Shown: positions 42,339 through 56,589 of the stretch, piece after piece
Layout of the letters: every line of letters starts with the position of its first letter
Numbering within the stretch: the first letter of the stretch is position 1
Source of the DNA: Gibbula magus
Lineage: Eukaryota; Mollusca; Gastropoda; Trochida; Trochidae
NCBI GenBank assembly: GCA_936450465.1
Contig: OW388302.1
Span: forward strand, 58,716,459 to 58,780,458
DNA length: 64,000 nucleotides
Direction: 5' to 3'
The notes under the pieces: generated by a model
Seen by the model: only the letters and a program-made list of their open reading frames with translations
Told to the model about the DNA's origin: nothing
The model's database searches: none
Made by a program: the position numbers and the translations under genes

Positions 42339-44764
42339 AATAGACACAGCTTTCCTAATAGAATGTAAAAAATAAAATCAGTTTATGGCAGTAAAACAGA
42401 TATTGTAAAAAAGTAAAACTAAAGGTAAAATCTTTCTTGTTATAAATGTTTATGATTTGAACAAATGACGGAATTTTAAAAAAATAAGAGGCGGGGAAGC
42501 GCAGTGGTAAACGCCATCTACTGTTCCTCTGTGTACCCATGATTTCTCTCAGGTATATTTTCATGTTGATATATCAACAAATCTGGAATAGATGCTGTTG
42601 TATTAATGTGTTATTATGTCTAAACCTTCCTAGATTCTCTAAATTGAGTTTGTTGTTCTAATATGTCAAATGTTATCATCAGTGATATATATCGAGCACA
42701 ACTGACAGCTTAGGAAATTAACTATTTTCCCCCGTTCAGTATAGTGAGAATAACTACAATGCACCAAGACAGGCGTGCGCGCAAATCAATGTAAACTTGG
42801 AAACTTATCTAAAGAAGACGAGTTGGTTTACTAGTAGGTCCTATTGATACGTAAAATGGGTGCACAAATACGGCTTCCTGTACATGTATGAAAACGTAAC
42901 TCAACTTTAAGTAATTGTAAAATATGTGGCCTTTTGGGATGTATATTCAAGTCGAGTGAGATTATGTGAACTCAAATCATCACATATGGTATTTTGGCAC
43001 ATATCAAAGCCAAATCAGATTTTATGAAATATACTCTATTCCAGTCTATAATGGTACACAGAAAAATCAATATAATAAACATCAACATGTAATTTCACAT
43101 CTTTATTTTTACTCTTTACTCATGGTGAGTGCATCTGTTTTGTTCTATGCCCATACGCCTAATATATTGTTGTATAGAAGCAGGGACCTTATATAGAGGG
43201 ATTTGCAACTAAGCAATTATCCCGTGGAGCTCGCCTCGTCATGGTCCAACGCACATCTTGAGTTGGCGCCCGTATTGCGCTAATTACTGGCGTAGCACAC
43301 TAGTATATCCAGTTAATCAGTCCGCCATCTTGTCTGTAAGGAGCGAAGAGGATATGTGTAATGGTTCGAGGGGAATCCAAAACTCTTACTTTTACCTAAG
43401 ACAATAAATTCTAAAATATTAATTTAGCAAAAGATGAATAGTTTTCTGGTGCGTCTTCGTCAAGCTGGTATTTTAGGGGAAATTAGTCAGCATGTAATAC
43501 GCTCGTACTTTGCAGTTAAAATAGTGAGTCTGTCCGCCATCGTGTCTGAAAGGAGCGTAGAGGATATGTGTATTGGTTCGAGGAGAATCAAAAACTTTTA
43601 CCTTTACCTTGGACAATTAATTCTAAAATATTAATTTAGCAACAGCATACATAATAAATAATTACTGTTTGTTTTTTCTCAAGACAATAAACAGTAATAA
43701 ACTTAAAAAATAATAGAATAATACATGTGGATACCATCAAGTATTCCAAAGCACTAGGTAACATAACATTATTTATATAGTATATATAGTATCATAATAA
43801 TTTAGAGATTATTACCCGATGAAGTGTGTCATATCACTTAATAGTCATATAGCACACTTTCGAGTATACTCATTTCTTTATTACCCATTCTATTTCATTT
43901 GATTCACGTAAAAGTAGTCTGGGAACGAGCCACTTAGCAAGGTAAGGTGACGTCAAGAATAATCATATGGGTAATAAATACATTTTTCTCACAGTGGTAT
44001 ATTTCATATATCATTAGAACAATCAACAGTCTCAAAGCGAGGTTACACTAATGTTTCTTGACTTTACGAAGATTGCCGATCGACGCACGAGCGAGTCGGC
44101 AAGACTCGGAGACGTTAACTGATAACAACAATATACTGCAATAACAAAATAAGCGCTTATGCAAGCACCAAGTCGCTGGGGCGTTGAAGCGCGACGAGGC
44201 GAGGTCTAATTGCATCGTTCAGTAGAAATCATCGGTATAGTTGAACGACTCCTGTGGATGCGTGTACTGTTGTTATTGTGAAAATAATGTGCTAACGCGA
44301 AAGCTTTCTCAATAATACTTACAGCCTTCTCAGTAGACATGAATAACACATGTGCAGAACCATTCAAGACAGAATTATAAGAAAAGCAAATTACAACGAA
44401 CTTTAAGATGTAACGGTCACGTCCTTGGATAAACTATTACCTGCCTGATGTCAGTGTGTACACGTCACAGGTTATATACTGTAAGATTGAGATTGAAGAA
44501 ATTGTAACACTGTTAATATTGAATATGAATATCCTTTTCTCATTGTATGTAACGCCTATAGTAATTTTAGAAAAAAGAATTTATCTTATAAGTATACCGC
44601 AAACCCAACAATTCATAGCTGTAGCCTCTTGTTAACCAATACTGTAAATGATACCTGTGCTATATGCCAGTAAATATTGCAAAATACCATCTGATTCTTA
44701 TTTCACGTAATAAATTACACCAAAAATACTCCCTAAGTTTAGGCAATCGCCAATCTTGCAACGC
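41781..44764 (+). repeat. 2,984-bp tandem unit, copy 1
   Basis: Starts AATCAGGGACATGAGAGAG and ends CTTGCAACGC. All five small open frames in it (for example 43434-43634, 66 codons) recur with identical translation at +2,984 and +5,968. It also holds an internal direct repeat of about 110 bp (43320-43430 and 43530-43640, TATGTGTAATGGTTCGAGG against TATGTGTATTGGTTCGAGG) and a tRNA-head-like GGCGGGGAAGCGCAGTGG at 42492. No recognised gene. Confidence 0.97.
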
Positions 44765-47748
44765 AATCAGGGACATGAGAGAGTGAAAGTTGCGGTTGTA
44801 CACCCTGAAAAGGACCTACTGAAAATGCAAAAAGAAGCAGAGAACAAGCGCCAAAGGAAGGAATCTTTGCAAATTTTATCATCGACCCGTGGGCATTTCC
44901 CTGTGAATCGGGCATACTTTTAGATAATGCCCGCTGGTCATGTTTTATCCTACACTTATTTCCTCATCATATCAGGTAATATTTTCATACGATAAATATG
45001 TGACACCACCAAACCCTTGTCTTCTCTTTGAACCATACTCTCTTTTCTTGAACAAGACTCAGGACAATATATGTACCCTGAAAATAGGGGAAATCCCTTC
45101 TCCTTTTGGAGGTAAGAAGTCTTAACATCACGAAATCTGGTGCGAGAATGAATCTATTCATACCTTTTCGTTTATATAATGTATAACATGGCTGTATGTA
45201 ATTCACAAATACAACATATTGCTCTACTACATGAGAACAAAAAGTATATTTACTATTACACGTGTATGTATATTTACATAGTGTGTAAATTTACTCATGT
45301 ATGTAAATTCGTGCATGAGAAAAATAGACACAGCTTTCCTAATAGAATGTAAAAAATAAAATCAGTTTATGGCAGTAAAACAGATATTGTAAAAAAGTAA
45401 AACTAAAGGTAAAATCTTTCTTGTTATAAATGTTTATGATTTGAACAAATGACGGAATTTTAAAAAAATAAGAGGCGGGGAAGCGCAGTGGTAAACGCCA
45501 TCTACTGTTCCTCTGTGTACCCATGATTTCTCTCAGGTATATTTTCATGTTGATATATCAACAAATCTGGAATAGATGCTGTTGTATTAATGTGTTATTA
45601 TGTCTAAACCTTCCTAGATTCTCTAAATTGAGTTTGTTGTTCTAATATGTCAAATGTTATCATCAGTGATATATATCGAGCACAACTGACAGCTTAGGAA
45701 ATTAACTATTTTCCCCCGTTCAGTATAGTGAGAATAACTACAATGCACCAAGACAGGCGTGCGCGCAAATCAATGTAAACTTGGAAACTTATCTAAAGAA
45801 GACGAGTTGGTTTACTAGTAGGTCCTATTGATACGTAAAATGGGTGCACAAATACGGCTTCCTGTACATGTATGAAAACGTAACTCAACTTTAAGTAATT
45901 GTAAAATATGTGGCCTTTTGGGATGTATATTCAAGTCGAGTGAGATTATGTGAACTCAAATCATCACATATGGTATTTTGGCACATATCAAAGCCAAATC
46001 AGATTTTATGAAATATACTCTATTCCAGTCTATAATGGTACACAGAAAAATCAATATAATAAACATCAACATGTAATTTCACATCTTTATTTTTACTCTT
46101 TACTCATGGTGAGTGCATCTGTTTTGTTCTATGCCCATACGCCTAATATATTGTTGTATAGAAGCAGGGACCTTATATAGAGGGATTTGCAACTAAGCAA
46201 TTATCCCGTGGAGCTCGCCTCGTCATGGTCCAACGCACATCTTGAGTTGGCGCCCGTATTGCGCTAATTACTGGCGTAGCACACTAGTATATCCAGTTAA
46301 TCAGTCCGCCATCTTGTCTGTAAGGAGCGAAGAGGATATGTGTAATGGTTCGAGGGGAATCCAAAACTCTTACTTTTACCTAAGACAATAAATTCTAAAA
46401 TATTAATTTAGCAAAAGATGAATAGTTTTCTGGTGCGTCTTCGTCAAGCTGGTATTTTAGGGGAAATTAGTCAGCATGTAATACGCTCGTACTTTGCAGT
46501 TAAAATAGTGAGTCTGTCCGCCATCGTGTCTGAAAGGAGCGTAGAGGATATGTGTATTGGTTCGAGGAGAATCAAAAACTTTTACCTTTACCTTGGACAA
46601 TTAATTCTAAAATATTAATTTAGCAACAGCATACATAATAAATAATTACTGTTTGTTTTTTCTCAAGACAATAAACAGTAATAAACTTAAAAAATAATAG
46701 AATAATACATGTGGATACCATCAAGTATTCCAAAGCACTAGGTAACATAACATTATTTATATAGTATATATAGTATCATAATAATTTAGAGATTATTACC
46801 CGATGAAGTGTGTCATATCACTTAATAGTCATATAGCACACTTTCGAGTATACTCATTTCTTTATTACCCATTCTATTTCATTTGATTCACGTAAAAGTA
46901 GTCTGGGAACGAGCCACTTAGCAAGGTAAGGTGACGTCAAGAATAATCATATGGGTAATAAATACATTTTTCTCACAGTGGTATATTTCATATATCATTA
47001 GAACAATCAACAGTCTCAAAGCGAGGTTACACTAATGTTTCTTGACTTTACGAAGATTGCCGATCGACGCACGAGCGAGTCGGCAAGACTCGGAGACGTT
47101 AACTGATAACAACAATATACTGCAATAACAAAATAAGCGCTTATGCAAGCACCAAGTCGCTGGGGCGTTGAAGCGCGACGAGGCGAGGTCTAATTGCATC
47201 GTTCAGTAGAAATCATCGGTATAGTTGAACGACTCCTGTGGATGCGTGTACTGTTGTTATTGTGAAAATAATGTGCTAACGCGAAAGCTTTCTCAATAAT
47301 ACTTACAGCCTTCTCAGTAGACATGAATAACACATGTGCAGAACCATTCAAGACAGAATTATAAGAAAAGCAAATTACAACGAACTTTAAGATGTAACGG
47401 TCACGTCCTTGGATAAACTATTACCTGCCTGATGTCAGTGTGTACACGTCACAGGTTATATACTGTAAGATTGAGATTGAAGAAATTGTAACACTGTTAA
47501 TATTGAATATGAATATCCTTTTCTCATTGTATGTAACGCCTATAGTAATTTTAGAAAAAAGAATTTATCTTATAAGTATACCGCAAACCCAACAATTCAT
47601 AGCTGTAGCCTCTTGTTAACCAATACTGTAAATGATACCTGTGCTATATGCCAGTAAATATTGCAAAATACCATCTGATTCTTATTTCACGTAATAAATT
47701 ACACCAAAAATACTCCCTAAGTTTAGGCAATCGCCAATCTTGCAACGC
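44765..47748 (+). repeat. 2,984-bp tandem unit, copy 2
   Basis: Reads as identical to copy 1; no difference noticed. The junction is CTTGCAACGC|AATCAGGGAC. Confidence 0.97.
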
Positions 47749-50731
47749 AATCAGGGACATGAGAGAGTGAAAGTTGCGGTTGTACACCCTGAAAAGGACC
47801 TACTGAAAATGCAAAAAGAAGCAGAGAACAAGCGCCAAAGGAAGGAATCTTTGCAAATTTTATCATCGACCCGTGGGCATTTCCCTGTGAATCGGGCATA
47901 CTTTTAGATAATGCCCGCTGGTCATGTTTTATCCTACACTTATTTCCTCATCATATCAGGTAATATTTTCATACGATAAATATGTGACACCACCAAACCC
48001 TTGTCTTCTCTTTGAACCATACTCTCTTTTCTTGAACAAGACTCAGGACAATATATGTACCCTGAAAATAGGGGAAATCCCTTCTCCTTTTGGAGGTAAG
48101 AAGTCTTAACATCACGAAATCTGGTGCGAGAATGAATCTATTCATACCTTTTCGTTTATATAATGTATAACATGGCTGTATGTAATTCACAAATACAACA
48201 TATTGCTCTACTACATGAGAACAAAAAGTATATTTACTATTACACGTGTATGTATATTTACATAGTGTGTAAATTTACTCATGTATGTAAATTCGTGCAT
48301 GAGAAAAATAGACACAGCTTTCCTAATAGAATGTAAAAAATAAAATCAGTTTATGGCAGTAAAACAGATATTGTAAAAAAGTAAAACTAAAGGTAAAATC
48401 TTTCTTGTTATAAATGTTTATGATTTGAACAAATGACGGAATTTTAAAAAAATAAGAGGCGGGGAAGCGCAGTGGTAAACGCCATCTACTGTTCCTCTGT
48501 GTACCCATGATTTCTCTCAGGTATATTTTCATGTTGATATATCAACAAATCTGGAATAGATGCTGTTGTATTAATGTGTTATTATGTCTAAACCTTCCTA
48601 GATTCTCTAAATTGAGTTTGTTGTTCTAATATGTCAAATGTTATCATCAGTGATATATATCGAGCACAACTGACAGCTTAGGAAATTAACTATTTTCCCC
48701 CGTTCAGTATAGTGAGAATAACTACAATGCACCAAGACAGGCGTGCGCGCAAATCAATGTAAACTTGGAAACTTATCTAAAGAAGACGAGTTGGTTTACT
48801 AGTAGGTCCTATTGATACGTAAAATGGGTGCACAAATACGGCTTCCTGTACATGTATGAAAACGTAACTCAACTTTAAGTAATTGTAAAATATGTGGCCT
48901 TTTGGGATGTATATTCAAGTCGAGTGAGATTATGTGAACTCAAATCATCACATATGGTATTTTGGCACATATCAAAGCCAAATCAGATTTTATGAAATAT
49001 ACTCTATTCCAGTCTATAATGGTACACAGAAAAATCAATATAATAAACATCAACATGTAATTTCACATCTTTATTTTTACTCTTTACTCATGGTGAGTGC
49101 ATCTGTTTTGTTCTATGCCCATACGCCTAATATATTGTTGTATAGAAGCAGGGACCTTATATAGAGGGATTTGCAACTAAGCAATTATCCCGTGGAGCTC
49201 GCCTCGTCATGGTCCAACGCACATCTTGAGTTGGCGCCCGTATTGCGCTAATTACTGGCGTAGCACACTAGTATATCCAGTTAATCAGTCCGCCATCTTG
49301 TCTGTAAGGAGCGAAGAGGATATGTGTAATGGTTCGAGGGGAATCCAAAACTCTTACTTTTACCTAAGACAATAAATTCTAAAATATTAATTTAGCAAAA
49401 GATGAATAGTTTTCTGGTGCGTCTTCGTCAAGCTGGTATTTTAGGGGAAATTAGTCAGCATGTAATACGCTCGTACTTTGCAGTTAAAATAGTGAGTCTG
49501 TCCGCCATCGTGTCTGAAAGGAGCGTAGAGGATATGTGTATTGGTTCGAGGAGAATCAAAAACTTTTACCTTTACCTTGGACAATTAATTCTAAAATATT
49601 AATTTAGCAACAGCATACATAATAAATAATTACTGTTTGTTTTTTCTCAAGACAATAAACAGTAATAAACTTAAAAAATAATAGAATAATACATGTGGAT
49701 ACCATCAAGTATTCCAAAGCACTAGGTAACATAACATTATTTATATAGTATATATAGTATCATAATAATTTAGAGATTATTACCCGATGAAGTGTGTCAT
49801 ATCACTTAATAGTCATATAGCACACTTTCGAGTATACTCATTTCTTTATTACCCATTCTATTTCATTTGATTCACGTAAAAGTAGTCTGGGAACGAGCCA
49901 CTTAGCAAGGTAAGGTGACGTCAAGAATAATCATATGGGTAATAAATACATTTTTCTCACAGTGGTATATTTCATATATCATTAGAACAATCAACAGTCT
50001 CAAAGCGAGGTTACACTAATGTTTCTTGACTTTACGAAGATTGCCGATCGACGCACGAGCGAGTCGGCAAGACTCGGAGACGTTAACTGATAACAACAAT
50101 ATACTGCAATAACAAAATAAGCGCTTATGCAAGCACCAAGTCGCTGGGGCGTTGAAGCGCGACGAGGCGAGGTCTAATTGCATCGTTCAGTAGAAATCAT
50201 CGGTATAGTTGAACGACTCCTGTGGATGCGTGTACTGTTGTTATTGTGAAAATAATGTGCTAACGCGAAAGCTTTCTCAATAATACTTACAGCCTTCTCA
50301 GTAGACATGAATAACACATGTGCAGAACCATTCAAGACAGAATTATAAGAAAAGCAAATTACAACGAACTTTAAGATGTAACGGTCACGTCCTTGGATAA
50401 ACTATTACCTGCCTGATGTCAGTGTGTACACGTCACAGGTTATATACTGTAAGATTGAGATTGAAGAAATTGTAACACTGTTAATATTGAATATGAATAT
50501 CCTTTTCTCATTGTATGTAACGCCTATAGTAATTTTAGAAAAAAGAATTTATCTTATAAGTATACCGCAAACCCAACAATTCATAGCTGTAGCCTCTTGT
50601 TAACCAATACTGTAAATGATACCTGTGCTATATGCCAGTAAATATTGCAAAATACCATCTGATTCTTATTTCACGTAATAAATTACACCAAAAATACTCC
50701 CTAAGTTTAGGCAATCGCCAATCTTGCAACG
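47749..50731 (+). repeat. 2,984-bp tandem unit, copy 3
   Basis: Reads as identical to copies 1 and 2 and ends at CTTGCAACG before unrelated DNA (TTTATGACC), so the array is almost exactly three whole units. Confidence 0.97.
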
Positions 50732-51679
<948 letters not shown>

Positions 51680-51758
51680 CAGAAAGTGCGTCTCGAACCC
51701 GTATCCACTATCACCTGCAGTTACTGAGTCAGCGCCTCTGACTACTACGCTAAGGGGG
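51680..51758 (-). mobile_element. tRNA-like SINE head, other family
   Basis: Minus strand has TTAGCGTAGTAGTCAGAGG as an A-box-like part and GGGTTCGAGACGC as a B box, spaced about as in a tRNA. There is no proper acceptor-stem pairing seen, so it is a SINE head or tRNA pseudogene. Confidence 0.5.
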
Positions 51759-53860
51759 CAGACATGTACAAAGGAAACTCATATAGCGCGGCTGACATCA
51801 CCCAGGGATCCTCAATATAACGCGATAGCACGTAAAAAGCCTGTTTTACATTTAAAAACGGTTGATAATATTGATAACGGGTTTTTCCTTCCTATCAGGG
51901 TCCACAACCGTACCATATCCTCGGTATCATGGGTTATCCATATATTATTTCTTCACACACAAATAATTGTTAACAAACATCGACACATATACACAAACTC
52001 TCACATTCAACCTCTACATTGTTGCACAAGTACAGTTCATAACCCCCGGGTGAAACCCAAAGGGGTCTTTGTCGTGTGACGAATCCGTCTGGCCGCCCGT
52101 CTTGACAAATGTACTTGTGTTCTGAAATCAACTCCTCCCACAGATTTGATCAATCTTTCTGAAACGTAAATTTACACATGCTTTGGATATACATAGGTGT
52201 TACGCATATGCTTTTTGGGACCACTCGGACATATGTATTTAGAGTATTGGCCCTTGATTAGAGCATTTGACTTTCTCATTTCAGACCGTGGGTTAAAACT
52301 GAACTTATAGCTTGGCTAAGACGTTTGATTTATCAAAGATATGTCTTTGAAACTTGATAAATGTGTTTTCCTCGACACAAGACAATTGAAGTAGTCATAT
52401 TCTTTGACCTTTTAACCTTGACATTAATGAACGACACAACTTTTGAAATTTTAATCTTCCTCAAAACTTTTAATTTGTCAGGATATGCCTTTGAAAATGT
52501 TGTTTCTGATGTCAAACACTGAGGTCATAACCTTTGACCTTGTGACCTTGGTGTAGGATGCATTTTCTGAAAAACGTAACTATGGTCATAGGGTTTTAGT
52601 GATAGGCCTTCAATATTTGACATGTGTATTTTTTGTCACTAGATCATTCAGACCTGAATTGTCATAATTTACAAGCTAATCAAAGAAAATCTCATGTGAA
52701 ATGCAGATCAAGATGATAAGATGTAATCTAATCGTAAATTACACTTACATTTAAACTGCTTATTTGGAGGGAAGTTTGTGCATCAAACCCCGGGCGTTCA
52801 TGTTGCATCAGGCCACTCTAGTATTGCATTGTGGTGATACTGAATTAAAAGTAACTGATTGTTAATCGTTTATAGACTTTTTGCAGTACACGTATTGAAA
52901 TTACTCACATATGACAACACCTGCAGCTCACTCAACTGGTTGTGCTCCTCAGTACTATTTAATAAGTATAACTGATTATACAGTATGCCAAAACATACAT
53001 TCCAAGTTATTCTTTTCTACGTTTTGGTTTACAAATGATTACAGTGTGTAATAAAGTTTTTCTTCATTAACGAAAGAAATTTCAAATTATGTTGTGTGTT
53101 GTAATAATATGAGTTAGTAATCAGTGGTGAAGTGTAGCTAGATTATTTTTAGACGTTTACATTTGTATGTCATTTAATTCCATTTTGTGTAACATGTATA
53201 ATTTATGTTTGAAATAATGATTGTTCTTTTAATGAAATAGCAGTTTAGAGCACATTTCTTCTTATTCATTTGGATGTTTTAACTATTTCTGGAAAGAATC
53301 TATTCTTAACGTAAATGTCTCAACATGAAAGGAAGGTAACATAAATTAAATCTTTAACCAATGATTGCATCGGCATAAATTATATTTCTGTCTGTCAATT
53401 TGCATAAATCACTGCAGGCTAAATACGGATCACTTTTTAGGAGGCTTGATTGATCATAATTAGGCACGTCAGTAGTTCCAGTTTTTACTGTAAGTCACAA
53501 ATTTATGGTTGACTTCATAACAGCAAATCTGGTTTAGCAAGGTAGCAATCAAGAATATTGTTTCCATACTGATATGTTTGATCCTTGTAATGTTAAATAG
53601 CATACCCTTAATATAATGTCACCTGTTATTGTATTGTAACCAGGTTGGACAAATGGAAACACTCTCGTTCTTTGTATGTATATGTTTGCAAAAAAGTAAG
53701 ACTATGTTATAGATAAACATCTGCACAACTGTGTGTTCAGGTGTCACTTACTCCCATGTTTTCCCTTTCCCCTATATAACTCACGCAGGCACTAAACAGG
53801 ATGTTCGTCGGGATTTGATTGTCTATACAATCAACAGTAAAATTTAGCTGGTGTATTATG
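51759..53860. other. intergenic, no gene supported
   Basis: About 2.1 kb. A 135-codon open frame at 51672-52079 overlaps the SINE head and has no domain. Phrases such as CCTTTGACCTTGTGACCTTG at 52529 belong to dispersed GACC-rich repeats. Confidence 0.5.
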
Positions 53861-54446
53861 TACTCAACCGCAAAAGAAACGTCACCATACAATATACAAG
53901 ATAATTCATTCCACGAGTGATACTCACGACTGAAACAGAGATACATCATGTCTTCAGAAGGTAAACTTAACTAAACCGGAAATTTCAAAACATTAATATT
54001 ATCTATGCATATTTCTGAGAAACACACCTTTTAAGAATTGGCAATTCTCAAACTCCACGTTTTCGAATCTCCTCAACTAGATGAGATAGGAGAGTCCAAA
54101 AGGGCTTTTTTGGCATTTTTATGACATCCTACAGTAAAGACGCGTCAACAAATTTAAGTTCAAGAAGGTTATTCATGTCGATACCATACTTTATTGTATT
54201 TTATGTAGTTTCTACATTTTATACATTTGACTTAAATGCCAAATACTCTGGCCCAAAAACATTTTGAAAAAGTGATTTCAACACTGCAACTGTATTTGAA
54301 CTGACATTAAAAGAAAAGTATCATTCTCTAACGTATGAACTTGTGAGTACTTCTTTGTTAAATATGTGTCCATCACATTCAATCAAAATCTACTTTCTCA
54401 GACAGCAATATTTAGGGGTTGGTGACCTTTCTTTTGCGGTTGAGTA
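53861..54446. mobile_element. Tc1-like non-autonomous element
   Basis: TACTCAACCGCAAAAGAAAC with GTCACC at 53861 is matched in inverse by GGTGACCTTTCTTTTGCGG with TTGAGTA ending at 54446: TIRs of about 26 bp with one mismatch, TA at both ends, 586 bp, no transposase. The core CAAAAGAAACG is shared with the TIRs of the Tc1-like elements at 29.0 and 34.4 kb. Confidence 0.8.
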
Positions 54447-55254
54447 CATGATAGTCTTACACTCAGACTCTGAAAAAGGTATGTATTCTGAAAATATCAC
54501 CATTTTATCAAATATTGAAAAGGAGACTGTAAGGAATGGACTTTTAAGAGAGCCTCCTTTTCAAAGTATTTGAATAACCTTGAAAAACTGGACATTCACA
54601 GTGTAAACAACTAAATCAACATCGTAAATATTATTATATCATATATATGGCATAGACGCTCTTCTGATGATTGGCATTATAACCAGGGAAAATATTAATT
54701 TGTTCCAAAATGCAATTGCTTGCTTCTGAAATTGTCTATTGCATCATATTTACGGGCTTCATTTTTCGGTAAGTAAAACTATTATTTTATCCCGCTGGCA
54801 TGCAATACTGTTGGACATATAGTCTTGCCTTGTCCGTCTATCCTTGATTATGGATACAACTTTTATTTTCTTGAATTAATAAGTAACTCATGGTGTTTCC
54901 TATACTTATGACAGGAGAGGTCGCATTTAAAGTAAATTTGAGTCTTTTATCTGGAATTGATCATTTACTCCAAGATATAAACACTTATAAATAGAATATT
55001 GATTTTTATGTATTCAACTTGTAAATTCCCGACAAAGACATGATAAATATTTACTTTTTTTTACACCTCGACATAATTCAATTTAGGGTGTGTTTCATTG
55101 CTTAAACGAATAAAGTACATTTATCTAACAACTCTTTTCGTTGATTGGACAGTATTATTAAGCAACTGATAACACTTCCTTCCCGTTATAGAGCTCTTTA
55201 TTTCCGTAAGACCGGCGTGCTACATTCCGCTTAAAGACAATATATTTAATATCC
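54447..55254. other. AT-rich spacer
   Basis: No gene or repeat recognised. Confidence 0.5.
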
Positions 55255-55535
55255 TTTAAACTTATATTTGCAAATATTGAATTTCATATAAACATGATAT
55301 TTACAAACATTTAATCTTAATTAAAGATGATATTTAGTCATATTTAATCTTAATTACAGATGATATTTACAAACATTTAATCTGAATTAAATAAGATATT
55401 AACAAAACTTGACAAATATTTACAAATATTTACTCCGGATTAAATATGACTAAATATGATATTTACTCCAGGATTAAATATGACTAAAGATGATATTTAC
55501 TCCGGGATTAAATAGGAGTAAATGATTAAATATCA
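55255..55535. repeat. AT-rich direct and inverted repeats
   Basis: Successive variants of GATATTTACAAACATTTAATC on the left half and of TTTACTCCGGGATTAAATA on the right half. GTCATATTTAATC on the left pairs with GATTAAATATGAC on the right, so the two halves are partly inverted. Confidence 0.65.
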
Positions 55536-56589
55536 TATGTTTTCCCAGTGTTTTGGACTGTGTTACATAGAGTCATGACAGTCCACTTATTGCACCCCAG
55601 TACGTTAAGTCGTAGCAAGCCATAAGCAAACGTTTAAATGATGCATACATATCAGAGAGAACGGTTGAAGTTTCAATTCTTTGCGTATGCGACTTGGTCA
55701 TCCATGAGTAGTGTCATGAGTTGTCTCATTGTGCCGGTAGAAGACGCATTTCTGTGTTCTGTCAGCCATCACAGACTTGTCTGCTTGTAAAGTGAACAGA
55801 CAACAAGCTCATTTTCTGTGCTATCAACCTGAACCAGACAGTATAACAGGTACTCAGACTTGACGACTTTACATTTGTAGAAGCTCTCCGTGCTACCAAC
55901 TGTGCTCCACTAGTCTGGTCACTCTGACTGTTACAAAGCCACCGGCTGCTAAGAACCCGAGAAGAAGACGAGACTATCCAACCCCAGTGAGTAGTTTCAG
56001 CTGACTTAATGAGTGGGTGAATGAGTTATTTGTTAATAACGCTTCGACAGTACTACAGCCATTAGCGCTGAGAAATTCAAGTTAAAAGATTCATTTAAAA
56101 ACAATTGCAAAAATAAAAAGTAACCGCACAGAGGCCGTAAAGAACACCAGCAAGTTATTGCAATTTGGTAAATGCTTCTGACGTTTGCTATCACAGGCCC
56201 TTACCATAGGACGTCTACACCCTCGGCTATTGAGTTGTCATATGACATTCACAATCAGACGGATCTCGCTTTAGCACGTGCTCGTACACATCTCTCTAGT
56301 GAGTTGCTATTTGTCTTCCGATAGGTTTCAACGTTTCACTATTGGACGACACTCACCTTAGCTTGTTTCATCCATTGCTCGCTTGATGAGTTGTCTTCGC
56401 CCTCTAATAGCGTCCGGCGTTTGCTATCAGATGGCCCGTCCGCTAGTGAGCTGTCATACAACATACATCTCACTTTCGTCTTCCACCCTCTGTTAGCTAA
56501 CGATTTTCCCTATTGGTTGGCTCTCGCTATAGCGTGTTTTATTTTTCCCTTACACCCCTTGTAGTGTATGCCTCATCTCTCTTGACTTC
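55536..56589. other. spacer with tail-type repeat and decayed 250-bp repeat
   Basis: A tail-type short repeat lies at 56012-56085 (AGTACTACAGCCATTAGCG). Between 56175 and 56460 phrases such as CGTTTGCTATCA with a following GAGTTGTCATA recur (56183/56411, 56232/56449), suggesting a decayed repeat at the 5' side of the DIRS-like remnant. Confidence 0.45.

Noticed and set aside
41781..44764. Small ORFs in the tandem unit as genes
   Set aside because: 60-77 codons each, no domains, and overlapping on both strands; identity across copies is due to recent duplication.
41781..50731. Concatemer of a small circular virus
   Set aside because: No replication-initiator, capsid or other viral-type ORF is seen in the 2,984-bp unit.
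51680..51758. Functional tRNA gene
   Set aside because: B box and A box are present but cloverleaf pairing is not convincing; better explained as a SINE head.
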